This document shows positions 6,423-12,575 of a DNA stretch of 12,575 nt, piece after piece. The translations under genes were made by a program, and so were the position numbers. The notes below the pieces were generated by a model. The model was not told the DNA's origin and made no database searches. It was given only the letters and a program-made list of their open reading frames with translations. Position 1 is the stretch's first letter, and every line of letters begins with the position of its first letter. Origin of the DNA: Maribacter sp. (GTDB lineage: Bacteria; Bacteroidota; Bacteroidia; Flavobacteriales; Flavobacteriaceae); contig JANQUX010000001.1 in the NCBI GenBank assembly GCA_030730545.1, positions 1 through 12,575 on the forward strand, read 5' to 3'.

Positions 6423-8622
6423 TTCTTTTGTCAAAAATATTCTCCCCTATCTTTTGATAAAAAACTTCAGGCTTAAACGGTTTGGTAACAACATCGTCAC
6501 AACCTGCAGCATAAAAGCTTTCTAAACTATCATCTAGAGAAATAGCGGTTAAAGCAATAATCGGTGTGTCTTGATTGAATTTTCTTATTTCAATGGTAGC
6601 TTCTTCACCGCTAATACCCGGCATATGGATATCCATTAAAATAGCATCGTACACATTCTCTTGAGCGGCAGTAATCGCCTCATGGCCATTATTTGCTATA
6701 TCACTTGTCATATCCCTTTTAGAAAGCATCTTTTTGGTAATGACCTGGTTTATCTTGTTGTCTTCAACGATAAGAAGGTGTAGCCCTTTAAAGTCATAAT
6801 CTTTAGGGGTAATTTCGAATGAAATATCTTCAGAAGTGCTGTCAATACTCTTCATTTTAATCTCAAAGAAAAAAGAACTTCCTTCGTCTAATGTACTTTC
6901 TAGTTCAATTTGACTTTTGAATAGACCTAATAAACTTTTTACGATAGTCAAACCTAAACCAGTACCACCATATTCCCTATTAATTTGAATAGACCCTTGC
7001 TCAAATCCTTCGAAAATACTTTTTTGCTTTTCCTTCGAAATCCCGATACCATTATCTTTGACTTCAAAATATATGGTAACATCATCTTCGACCTTGTTCA
7101 ATAATTTGGCGATAACTTTAACTTCACCTCCTCTAGTAAACTTAATAGAGTTCCCAATTAGGTTCATGAATATTTGAGAAAGTTTTAGGGGGTCGCTCAC
7201 TAAATTAGTTGGTATATCGGCATCGTACTCCAAAGTCAATTGGGTGTTGTTCGACTTTGCACTTTGCCCTAAAGAATTTATAACCTCATTAATAACCTTG
7301 TTAAGATTGAACTCCATATTTAGGGGTTCTAACTTATTGGCATCAATTTTATTAATATGTAGAATGTCATTAATAAAATTAAGTAAATAATCTCCAGAGA
7401 ATTTTAGTGCCTTTAAATGTTCCTTTTGATGCTCTTCTGGGTCCTCTTCTAACAATAGGTGGGTTAAACCGGTAACAGCGTATAGCGGCGTTCTAAGTTC
7501 GTGACTAACAGTAGAAAGAAAGTTTGTTTTCGCTTCCATGGCTTGTACAGCGCCATCACGAGCAATTTGTAATTCTTTATTTTTAGTCTGTAAAAGGTCG
7601 TTTGTCTTTAATTTTATTTGGTTGTTTCTGTACAGTGTTACAGCCAACAGTGAAATAATGATTAAAAAGGCAGAGGTCAGTATTGCGGTAAGTTCAGATC
7701 TATTTTGAGACTCGGTAAGTTCTTCGATCTTCTTTTCTTGACGTGCTATTTCTTCCGTTTTATAATCATCTCTAATCTTATCGGCAGTTTTAGCTTCAAT
7801 TATATTCTTATCTATATTGAATATCGAATCTTTTAATTGTACCAGATTTTGAGTGTTTACAAGTGACTTCTGGTATAAACCTAGTCTTTCATATACCGAA
7901 GATAAAAGTGTATTTGCATTCTTGATATCTTCTAAAAAGCGGTTGTCAATAGCGAGGCTTAACGCATTTTCACCATTTTTTGCAGCTTCAGATAAGTTAT
8001 CTGATTTTAAATTTAGCTCTGCAAGGGTCAAATATGCCTGGGTAGTAAGGTATTCTTTTTCGTAAAGATCCGTATTTACAATAAGCGAGTTTAAGTTTTT
8101 TGATGCGCTATCATATTTTTCTAAACTGAGGTAAACTTTTGCTTCGGTTAACAGTAGATTGTTATAGAAATTACGATCGTTATTTAACTGTTTTGCCTCG
8201 TTTAGCATGAACAATGCTTGAAAATTTCTATTGCTTCTATGCAATAGAATAGCTTCAATATACTTGTGCATACCGTCGCCATAAGGGTATTCGACATCTT
8301 TTAGTAAAACACTTGCGCGATCCCAGTAAAATTCGGTGTCACCTTCTTTGTCGATTTTCAAATAAAGCAAAGCCAACTCGTGCAAGCTATCTATGAGTCC
8401 CTTTATATCTTCACCTTTCTCGGCTTCGTTCGCGGCAGTATTTAAAGTCTCAAGGGCAAGGTCTATTTTATCTTGATTTTTGAATTTTCTTGCCTGATCA
8501 AAATACGGTTGTATATCTGTCTTTTGAATTTGATTTTGTGAAAATAGGGTAGTGGTAGTCGCCATAATTACAATGGGGACTAGTAATAGTTTAAATACTT
8601 TATTTAAAAATAAGATTTTCAA
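6403..8622 (-). CDS. Hybrid histidine kinase with periplasmic TPR-like sensor and C-terminal receiver
   Basis: A 739-residue membrane sensor. In order: signal peptide (1-28, ending LFSQ), a helical TPR-like region outside the inner membrane (about 35-265), a coiled-coil linker (about 272-308), one membrane helix (311-330), a second coiled coil, and the HisKA domain with phospho-acceptor H374 in SHELRTPL. The ATPase domain has N-box NLIGNSIKF (487-495), G1 DNGIGI (523-528) and G2 GGTGLGL (552-558). The C-terminal receiver has the acidic pair E620/D621, phospho-acceptor D664 (LMDIHMPG), T692 and K714 (TKPF). No DNA-binding or HPt domain is present, so output must pass to another protein. The start is TTG, overlapping the GAPDH stop (TTGA); the next Met (20) would destroy the signal peptide. 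The ligand is unknown. TPR hybrid kinases of this shape are common in Bacteroidota. Confidence 0.93.
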   Translation of the reverse strand: MKILFLNKVFKLLLVPIVIMATTTTLFSQNQIQKTDIQPYFDQARKFKNQDKIDLALETLNTAANEAEKGEDIKGLIDSLHELALLYLKIDKEGDTEFYWDRASVLLKDVEYPYGDGMHKYIEAILLHRSNRNFQALFMLNEAKQLNNDRNFYNNLLLTEAKVYLSLEKYDSASKNLNSLIVNTDLYEKEYLTTQAYLTLAELNLKSDNLSEAAKNGENALSLAIDNRFLEDIKNANTLLSSVYERLGLYQKSLVNTQNLVQLKDSIFNIDKNIIEAKTADKIRDDYKTEEIARQEKKIEELTESQNRSELTAILTSAFLIIISLLAVTLYRNNQIKLKTNDLLQTKNKELQIARDGAVQAMEAKTNFLSTVSHELRTPLYAVTGLTHLLLEEDPEEHQKEHLKALKFSGDYLLNFINDILHINKIDANKLEPLNMEFNLNKVINEVINSLGQSAKSNNTQLTLEYDADIPTNLVSDPLKLSQIFMNLIGNSIKFTRGGEVKVIAKLLNKVEDDVTIYFEVKDNGIGISKEKQKSIFEGFEQGSIQINREYGGTGLGLTIVKSLLGLFKSQIELESTLDEGSSFFFEIKMKSIDSTSEDISFEITPKDYDFKGLHLLIVEDNKINQVITKKMLSKRDMTSDIANNGHEAITAAQENVYDAILMDIHMPGISGEEATIEIRKFNQDTPIIALTAISLDDSLESFYAAGCDDVVTKPFKPEVFYQKIGENIFDKRTRKSLS

Positions 8623-9629
8623 ATATATTTTTTAATATTAATGAAATTAATTAAATCTATTATTCTACTGCTATAGCCGGTTTCATTATCGTACCAGCCA
8701 ATAATTTTAACCATTTTTCCTATGACCGAAGTCATCAAAGAATCAAACGTACAAGAATAGCAACTATTGTTTATATCAATAGAAACTATTGGGTCACTAG
8801 TATAGTAAAGAATATTTTTAAAATGGTTCTGTGATGCTTTCTCAAATGTAGAGTTTATTTCTTCAATACTTGTAGCCCTTTTTACATTCAAGGTTATATC
8901 GGTAAGCGAGCCATTTGGTACGGGTACTCGTATGCCACAACCACCTATAGAGTCTGCCAGTTCTGGAAATATTTTAGTTAACGCTTTTGCTGCACCAGTA
9001 GTGGTTGGTACTATAGATTGCGATGCTGCACGCGCCCTTCTTAAATCTCTATGAGGTTGGTCATGTAGACTTTGATCTGTAGTGTAAGAATGTATAGTGG
9101 TAATATATGCTTGTTCAATACCGCATAGATCATTCACTATTTTTATCATCGGGGCAGCATTGTTGGTAGTACAAGAAGCGTTTGAAATAATGTCATCATC
9201 TTTTGTTAGTGAATTTTCATTGATGCCATAAATAATCATCTTTATGTCATCTTCAGTTGGCGGAACGGACAAGATTACTTTTTTGGCGCCATTTTTAATA
9301 TGAAAAGCCAATGTTTCTCTATCCTTAAATTTACCTGTGCATTCTACTACTAAATCGACAGCAGCCGATGCCCAATTTATTTTAGAAGGATGCGATTCGT
9401 TAAACAATACAATTGGTGTATCATTAACAATGATATGCGTATCATCGTGCGAAATCGTATGTGGCGATGTACCGTGTATACTATCGTATTTCAATAAATG
9501 AGAAAGAGTGCGGGTATCTGCCAAATCATTAATGGCAACAACATTAAAATTTTCATGTTCTTGCATTAGTCGAAATAGGGTTCTACCTATTCTTCCAAAA
9601 CCATTGATGCCTATGTTAAGTTTCTGCAT
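8619..9629 (-). CDS. gap: Glyceraldehyde-3-phosphate dehydrogenase, type I
   Basis: A 336-residue enzyme oxidising glyceraldehyde 3-phosphate to 1,3-bisphosphoglycerate with NAD. The Rossmann start INGFGRIGR (8-16) is followed by INDLAD (33-38); D35 favours NAD over NADP. The active site is SNASCTTN with catalytic C153, and the activating histidine is H180 in TTIHSYTTDQ. HRDLRRARAA (193-202), TTTGAAKAL and the C-terminal WYDNETGYSSR (312-322) are all standard. Length is normal and no key residue is missing. It lies between lipA and a sensor kinase rather than with other glycolytic genes, so it may be a second GAPDH besides a housekeeping copy elsewhere; the window cannot show this. Its TGA overlaps the TTG of the kinase gene. 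A candidate promoter and inverted repeat lie in the 107-base gap before it. The symbol names the enzyme, not a particular paralogue. Confidence 0.94.
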   Translation of the reverse strand: MQKLNIGINGFGRIGRTLFRLMQEHENFNVVAINDLADTRTLSHLLKYDSIHGTSPHTISHDDTHIIVNDTPIVLFNESHPSKINWASAAVDLVVECTGKFKDRETLAFHIKNGAKKVILSVPPTEDDIKMIIYGINENSLTKDDDIISNASCTTNNAAPMIKIVNDLCGIEQAYITTIHSYTTDQSLHDQPHRDLRRARAASQSIVPTTTGAAKALTKIFPELADSIGGCGIRVPVPNGSLTDITLNVKRATSIEEINSTFEKASQNHFKNILYYTSDPIVSIDINNSCYSCTFDSLMTSVIGKMVKIIGWYDNETGYSSRIIDLINFINIKKYI

Positions 9630-9670
9630 TGGTTACCGTTGGATGTATTTATTAGTGCTCATAGTTCCGT

Positions 9671-9678
9671 CAAATATA
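9671..9678 (-). promoter_or_regulatory. Putative -7 promoter box for GAPDH and the hybrid kinase
   Basis: The minus strand reads TATATTTG, a perfect TAnnTTTG match, 41 bases before the GAPDH ATG. The place where a -33 element would sit (about 9698-9702) is occupied by the inverted repeat at 9694-9710, not by TTTG. Confidence 0.4.
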
Positions 9679-9693
9679 GAACTAGCAAATTAT

Positions 9694-9710
9694 CTTAGAA
9701 TTAATCTAAG
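9694..9710. promoter_or_regulatory. Inverted repeat between lipA and GAPDH, possible operator
   Basis: CTTAGA-ATTAA-TCTAAG is a perfect 6-base inverted repeat with a 5-base spacer. It lies 26 bases after the lipA stop and about 20 bases upstream of the putative GAPDH -7 box. It has few G-C pairs and no T-run, so it is a poor terminator; an operator covering the -33 position fits better. Confidence 0.3.
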
Positions 9711-9736
9711 CGATTGGTATGTTTTTCAGGGGAATT

Positions 9737-10612
9737 TTATAGGATGTGCTTGTGCGCCTTGTATGAAGAACGAACCAAAGCACCACTTTCAACATGTCTA
9801 AATCCCATTTCAAGACCTATATCTTCGTATTTCTTAAACTGATCCGGAGTTATAAACTCTTTTACAGGAAGGTGTTTTTTAGAAGGCTGTAAATATTGAC
9901 CAATGGTAACAACATCTACATCTGCATTTCTAAGATCGGCTAAAGTTGTAATAACTTCATCTTCATGTTCACCAAGACCTAACATAATACCAGATTTAGT
10001 TCTTCTTATCCCTTGTTTTTTCAAGTAATTAAGTGCTTCCAGACTACGTTCGTATTTTGCTTGTATACGCACTTCTCTAGTTAGTCTTTTAACAGTTTCC
10101 ATATTGTGAGATACAACTTCAGGAGAAACGGCTACAATTCTATCTAAATGCTTTTCTATACCTTGAAAATCAGGAATTAAAGTCTCTAAAGTTGTTGTAG
10201 GGTTCATTCTACGTATCGCCTTAACAGTTTCTGCCCATATGATAGAACCCATGTCTTTAAGGTCATCTCTATCAACAGATGTAATTACCGCGTGCTTAAT
10301 ACCCATAATTTTTATAGACCTAGCTACTTTTTCAGGTTCTGCCCAATCTACATTTTCTGGTCTACCGGTTTTAACACCACAGAATCCGCATGATCTAGTA
10401 CATACATTACCCAAAATCATAAAGGTAGCAGTACCTTCTCCCCAGCATTCTCCCATATTAGGGCAACTACCACTGGTGCAGATAGTATGTAGGTCGTACT
10501 TGTCGACCAAGCCTCTAAGCTGTGTGTATTTCTTGCCTGTAGGTAATTTTACCCTAAGCCATTTCGGTTTGCCTTTAGGTGGAGCAACATTTTCGTTTAA
10601 GACTGTAGACAT
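9737..10612 (-). CDS. lipA: Lipoyl synthase
   Basis: A 291-residue radical SAM enzyme that inserts two sulfur atoms into protein-bound octanoyl groups to make the lipoyl cofactor of pyruvate and 2-oxoglutarate dehydrogenases and the glycine cleavage system. Both [4Fe-4S] clusters can be seen: the auxiliary cluster C45, C50 and C56 ([12 protein letters not shown]) and the SAM cluster C71, C75 and C78 (CTRSCGFC). The conserved C-terminal RSSY (281-284) supplies the serine ligand of the auxiliary cluster. [12 protein letters not shown] and IMLGLGE are further family blocks. Length is normal and the ATG at 10612 is preceded by a good promoter match. LipB, which supplies the octanoyl group, is not in the window. 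It lies between the second ECF sigma gene and GAPDH, on the same strand as both. Confidence 0.97.
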   Translation of the reverse strand: MSTVLNENVAPPKGKPKWLRVKLPTGKKYTQLRGLVDKYDLHTICTSGSCPNMGECWGEGTATFMILGNVCTRSCGFCGVKTGRPENVDWAEPEKVARSIKIMGIKHAVITSVDRDDLKDMGSIIWAETVKAIRRMNPTTTLETLIPDFQGIEKHLDRIVAVSPEVVSHNMETVKRLTREVRIQAKYERSLEALNYLKKQGIRRTKSGIMLGLGEHEDEVITTLADLRNADVDVVTIGQYLQPSKKHLPVKEFITPDQFKKYEDIGLEMGFRHVESGALVRSSYKAHKHIL

Positions 10613-10627
10613 GCTTTAATTTTGATA

Positions 10628-10658
10628 CAAATATACGAACTAATAAAGTGAGGATAAA
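10628..10658 (-). promoter_or_regulatory. Putative lipA promoter
   Basis: On the minus strand TTTA (10658-10655) is followed after 19 bases by TATATTTG (10635-10628), a perfect TAnnTTTG with a one-mismatch -33 element. The box ends 15 bases before the lipA ATG. This is the best complete promoter match in the window. Confidence 0.55.
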
Positions 10659-10677
10659 GAAGAATTATATACCTCAC
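10648..10677. repeat. Inverted repeat around the lipA -33 region
   Basis: GTGAGG (10648-10653) and CCTCAC (10672-10677) are a perfect inverted pair 18 bases apart. The left arm touches the candidate -33 element. It may be an operator, or a weak hairpin after the sigma gene (on the minus strand it is followed by TTTATT). Confidence 0.25.
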
Positions 10678-10721
10678 AAATGAGTTTTAAATTATGAAAA
10701 TTACGTGTGATATGGCGTCGA

Positions 10722-11279
10722 TTACTTTCTTGCTTTAATAATTTCTGAAAGTAGTTTTTTTGCCCTCAGCAATTTTACTTTCACGCTATTCATAGGCTCG
10801 TTCAATTGAGTGGCAATTTCGGCGTAGCTTAACTCATTAAAATACCTGAGATTAATAACCGATTGGTAATGAGGTTTTAACTTTTTAATATCTCTTAATA
10901 AATCTGCTAAATTCTGCTCTTGAATCAACTGATCCTCCATAGAAGGTGAGGCGTCTAAAGCACTTGTTATTGCTTCAGAATTGCTTCTAGAATCTAATAA
11001 ACTCTTTTTTCGCTTTCTTAATAAATCAATATGAATGTTTTTAGAGATAGCGATTAACCAAGTTTTAAAAACATACGTATCGTTGTAGGTATGAATTTTG
11101 TCAAAAGCTTTAGAGAATGTCTGAATAGTAATATCTTCAGTATCGTTCTCGTTTTCTGTACGTTTTAACTGAAATCCGTAAACATCGTTCCAAAACATAT
11201 CAAGAAGTCGACTAAAAGCAATTTGGTTGCCTTCTTTCGCTTTACGAATTGTTTCTTCTAAAGTGTCTGTGTTATTCAA
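10722..11279 (-). CDS. ECF-type RNA polymerase sigma factor
   Basis: A 185-residue sigma-70 family protein with only regions 2 and 4, the ECF layout. Region 2 covers about residues 20-92, with core-binding DTEDITIQTFSKAFDKI (46-62) and the -10-recognising FKTWLIAISKNIHIDLLRK (71-89). Region 4 covers about 122-180, with the helix-turn-helix LSYAEIATQLNEPMNSVKVK (150-169) binding the -35 element. The linker between them is acidic and serine-rich. The start is TTG; no in-frame ATG lies nearby and MNNTDTLEETI fits the family. No anti-sigma gene of the usual kind follows; instead lipA lies downstream and a small membrane protein with four cysteines lies 43 bases upstream on the same strand. Target genes cannot be inferred. 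Confidence 0.92.
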   Translation of the reverse strand: MNNTDTLEETIRKAKEGNQIAFSRLLDMFWNDVYGFQLKRTENENDTEDITIQTFSKAFDKIHTYNDTYVFKTWLIAISKNIHIDLLRKRKKSLLDSRSNSEAITSALDASPSMEDQLIQEQNLADLLRDIKKLKPHYQSVINLRYFNELSYAEIATQLNEPMNSVKVKLLRAKKLLSEIIKARK

Positions 11280-11322
11280 ATACTGATTTTGGTATGCGTA
11301 ATGTTAAGATAACGAATTTTGC

Positions 11323-11526
11323 TTACTCGGTAATCATATCCTTTTTGCAATCTTGCTCACTTGGCATTTTACCGCACATACCACAAGCTTGCCCGTCTTG
11401 ATTAAGAAAAGGACTTTGACTCGCGCAAGTTCCTGCAAACTCTCCGTCTTTTTTAGACCATATTTTAATTGCGATACCCGCAAATGCCAATGCTAACAAC
11501 CCAATGGTTAATAATGCTAGTTTCAT
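11323..11526 (-). CDS. Small single-pass membrane protein with four cysteines
   Basis: A 67-residue protein. Residues 1-22 form one hydrophobic helix (MKLALLTIGLLALAFAGIAI), followed by a short basic-acidic stretch and a tail with C34, C48, C51 and C60. C48-G-M-C51 is a CxxC motif, and GTCASQ (32-37) looks conserved from what I recall of similar small flavobacterial proteins annotated only as membrane or secreted protein. The tail could bind a metal or form disulfides; which side of the membrane it faces is not certain. Function is unknown. It has its own candidate promoter and stands between the terminator of the sigma/anti-sigma operon and the second ECF sigma gene, with which it is probably co-transcribed (43-base gap, no hairpin seen). 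Confidence 0.8.
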   Translation of the reverse strand: MKLALLTIGLLALAFAGIAIKIWSKKDGEFAGTCASQSPFLNQDGQACGMCGKMPSEQDCKKDMITE

Positions 11527-11541
11527 ATGCTAAATTTTAAA

Positions 11542-11549
11542 CAAAGATA
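11542..11549 (-). promoter_or_regulatory. Putative -7 promoter box for the small membrane protein and ECF sigma gene
   Basis: The minus strand reads TATCTTTG, a perfect TAnnTTTG match, 15 bases before the ATG at 11526 and directly after the T-run of the upstream terminator. No clear -33 element is visible. Confidence 0.42.
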
Positions 11550-11554
11550 AAAAA

Positions 11555-11578
11555 TAAAGCCCCAAAAATGGGGCTTTA
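11555..11578 (-). terminator. Intrinsic terminator of the sigma/anti-sigma operon
   Basis: TAAAGCCCC (11555-11563) and GGGGCTTTA (11570-11578) form a perfect 9-base stem with a 6-base loop. On the minus strand it is followed by TTTTTTAT and lies 23 bases after the anti-sigma stop. The plus-strand side lacks a T-run, so it works in one direction. Confidence 0.85.
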
Positions 11579-11601
11579 AGAATACTTTATGTGTGTTAGG
11601 G

Positions 11602-12360
11602 TTAGTAAGCTATATTCGCTACTATATTTTCTACACTAGGTGCATGATTACCACCTTTTTGCTCAATTGTAATATAACCTACGGCATTTTCTGCATATGG
11701 TAGTGCCAATAATTTTTGTTGGTCACCAGCCTCTTCGATAATACCAAGGTTTATCATTTTGCCATTAACTTCTGCCCACATTTGAAAACACTGACTTTCA
11801 GGTATGTGTGGTAGTTGGCTAACGTTTATATATGATAATTTTTTTACAGGGTTGATGTAAGCAACAGCTTTCAAGTCTTTTGCCTTTTGGTTACCCTTTA
11901 CATTATATTTTTTAGTTTGAGGATTGTTAAGTACAATAAACTGGTTACGTACATCTTCTAACTGCTCTTTCATGTTTTCTTCAAGCAATTTTATCTTATT
12001 GCTAACAACACTGTTCTCTTCTTGTAAACTCTGGTTTTGACTCCAGAAAAAAGTTGAGATACCAATAAACATAATGGCGGTAATACTAGCAGCGATTGCG
12101 TAACTGTAAAATCTTTTTCTGCCCTTATGTTCAGCCTTAATTCTAGAGTTTATTTTATCTTTTAGACCTTGCGGTGCATCAATAGCATGAAGTTTGGCAA
12201 AAATCTCAAGGTTATCTTGCAGCTCGGCATATGTTTCTCTCACCTCAGGGTACATAGCGATGTAACGCTCAACCTGCATCCTTTCTAATTCTGTGGTCGT
12301 ACCTAAAAGGTATTGTTCCAAAAGATCAGAATCAAGGAAAATTTTTATTTTGTCTTTCAT
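11602..12360 (-). CDS. RskA-like anti-sigma factor
   Basis: A 252-residue single-pass membrane protein. The cytoplasmic N-terminus (1-80) resembles the anti-sigma domain, with LEQYLLGTTTELERMQVERY (14-33) as its core helix; it lacks the His-Cys-Cys zinc motif of ZAS proteins. The membrane helix is about residues 86-106, followed by a coiled coil (about 110-142) outside the membrane. The C-terminal part (about 145-252) fits the RskA C-terminal domain (PF10099): FQMWAEVNGKMINLGII (192-208) and ITIEQKGGNHAPS (230-242). Its ATG overlaps the sigma gene stop (ATGA), so the two are made in coupled fashion. By analogy with RskA it holds the sigma factor at the membrane until regulated proteolysis frees it; the inducing signal is unknown. 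Confidence 0.9.
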   Translation of the reverse strand: MKDKIKIFLDSDLLEQYLLGTTTELERMQVERYIAMYPEVRETYAELQDNLEIFAKLHAIDAPQGLKDKINSRIKAEHKGRKRFYSYAIAASITAIMFIGISTFFWSQNQSLQEENSVVSNKIKLLEENMKEQLEDVRNQFIVLNNPQTKKYNVKGNQKAKDLKAVAYINPVKKLSYINVSQLPHIPESQCFQMWAEVNGKMINLGIIEEAGDQQKLLALPYAENAVGYITIEQKGGNHAPSVENIVANIAY

Positions 12361-12575
12361 AATACAATATTTAAAATCATGGCAATTAAGGCAGGGCCAT
12401 AGATTTTGCCTAACTCGCGCAATCCTATTTTAAGTCTAGATTTAATGGTTCCTAAAGGTATATCCAACTCTTCACTTGCTTCTTGTTGGGTCATTCCTTG
12501 AAAGAAAAGGGCTTCTAGAACAATTTGATATTTTTCTTCAATTTTGTCTAGATGTTCCTTCACATCCATTAACTC
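12357..12575 (-). CDS. ECF sigma factor (SigK-like), C-terminal part, 5' end outside the window
   Basis: The open frame continues through the right edge (Glu-Leu before the first visible Met at 12569), so 72 residues of the C-terminal end are seen. They contain region 4: EEKYQIVLEALFFQGMTQQE then ASEELDIPLGTIKSRLK, a standard helix-turn-helix that reads the promoter -35 or -33 element. Region 2 is outside the window. The sequence type and the directly overlapping RskA-like gene point to the SigK/RskA group. Unusually, the protein ends in a hydrophobic tail, YGPALIAMILNIVL, after the last DNA-binding helix. The ATG at 12569 should not be taken as the real start, because a region-4-only protein would be incomplete. 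Confidence 0.88.
   Translation of the reverse strand, partial: ELMDVKEHLDKIEEKYQIVLEALFFQGMTQQEASEELDIPLGTIKSRLKIGLRELGKIYGPALIAMILNIVL

Noticed and set aside
7853..8065. Open frame of 70 codons on the plus strand inside the hybrid kinase gene
   Set aside because: It lies wholly opposite the TPR-coding part of an intact gene and shows no family resemblance.
9508..9801. Open frame on the plus strand spanning the GAPDH-lipA gap
   Set aside because: It is antisense to both genes at its ends, has no recognisable domain, and the gap is better explained by promoter elements.
10239..10619. Open frame of 126 codons on the plus strand
   Set aside because: It lies antisense inside lipA, whose motifs are complete, and it has no promoter or recognisable domain.
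12357..12569. A complete 70-residue regulator starting at the ATG at 12569
   Set aside because: The frame continues to the window edge and the protein is clearly only region 4 of an ECF sigma factor, so it is a partial gene.
1..12575. Mobile elements, CRISPR arrays, tRNA or rRNA genes, long direct repeats
   Set aside because: I looked for transposase-like proteins, terminal repeats, regularly spaced repeats and cloverleaf-like sequences and saw none. Coding density is high throughout.

Overview
The window looks like chromosomal DNA of a marine-type member of the Flavobacteriia (Bacteroidota). Base composition is low in G+C. Protein families are typical of that class: a CRY-DASH photolyase with DUF2256, a Nif3 protein with a PII-like insert, a zinc-ribbon-family coiled-coil protein without cysteines, RskA-type sigma/anti-sigma pairs and a TPR hybrid kinase. 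Several genes are preceded by the Bacteroidota -7 box TAnnTTTG and there is little Shine-Dalgarno signal. I see no mobile element, CRISPR array, tRNA or rRNA, and no gene-free stretch longer than 300 bases.

Left part (1-1538, minus strand): a tightly coupled cassette of flavin reductase, a 51-residue DUF2256 protein and a CRY-DASH cryptochrome/photolyase that runs off the left edge. The first two genes overlap by 1 base and the next two by 8 bases. Reading divergently from it is kmo (1666-3009, plus strand), kynurenine 3-monooxygenase of tryptophan degradation.

Centre (3010-6422): a secreted DUF4174 protein faces kmo stop-to-stop. Behind a strong hairpin terminator lies a two-gene minus-strand operon, Nif3-like protein followed by the cysteine-less zinc-ribbon-family coiled-coil protein. 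Divergent from it is lpxK, the lipid A 4'-kinase.

Right part (6403-12575, all minus strand): reading in transcription order from the right edge, an ECF sigma factor (5' part missing) overlaps an RskA-like anti-sigma gene, followed by a terminator. Then come a small cysteine-containing membrane protein, a second ECF sigma factor, lipA (lipoyl synthase), a type I GAPDH, and a TPR/hybrid histidine kinase whose TTG start overlaps the GAPDH stop. The kinase gene overlaps the end of lpxK on the opposite strand.

Most genes are housekeeping or common flavobacterial functions. The points most worth a second look are the flavin reductase-DUF2256-CRY-DASH cassette, the translational coupling of GAPDH to a sensor kinase, the complete loss of zinc ligands in the zinc-ribbon-family protein, and the kmo/DUF4174 arrangement that predicts a long antisense 3' end. 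I found no clear evidence of a wholly new system.
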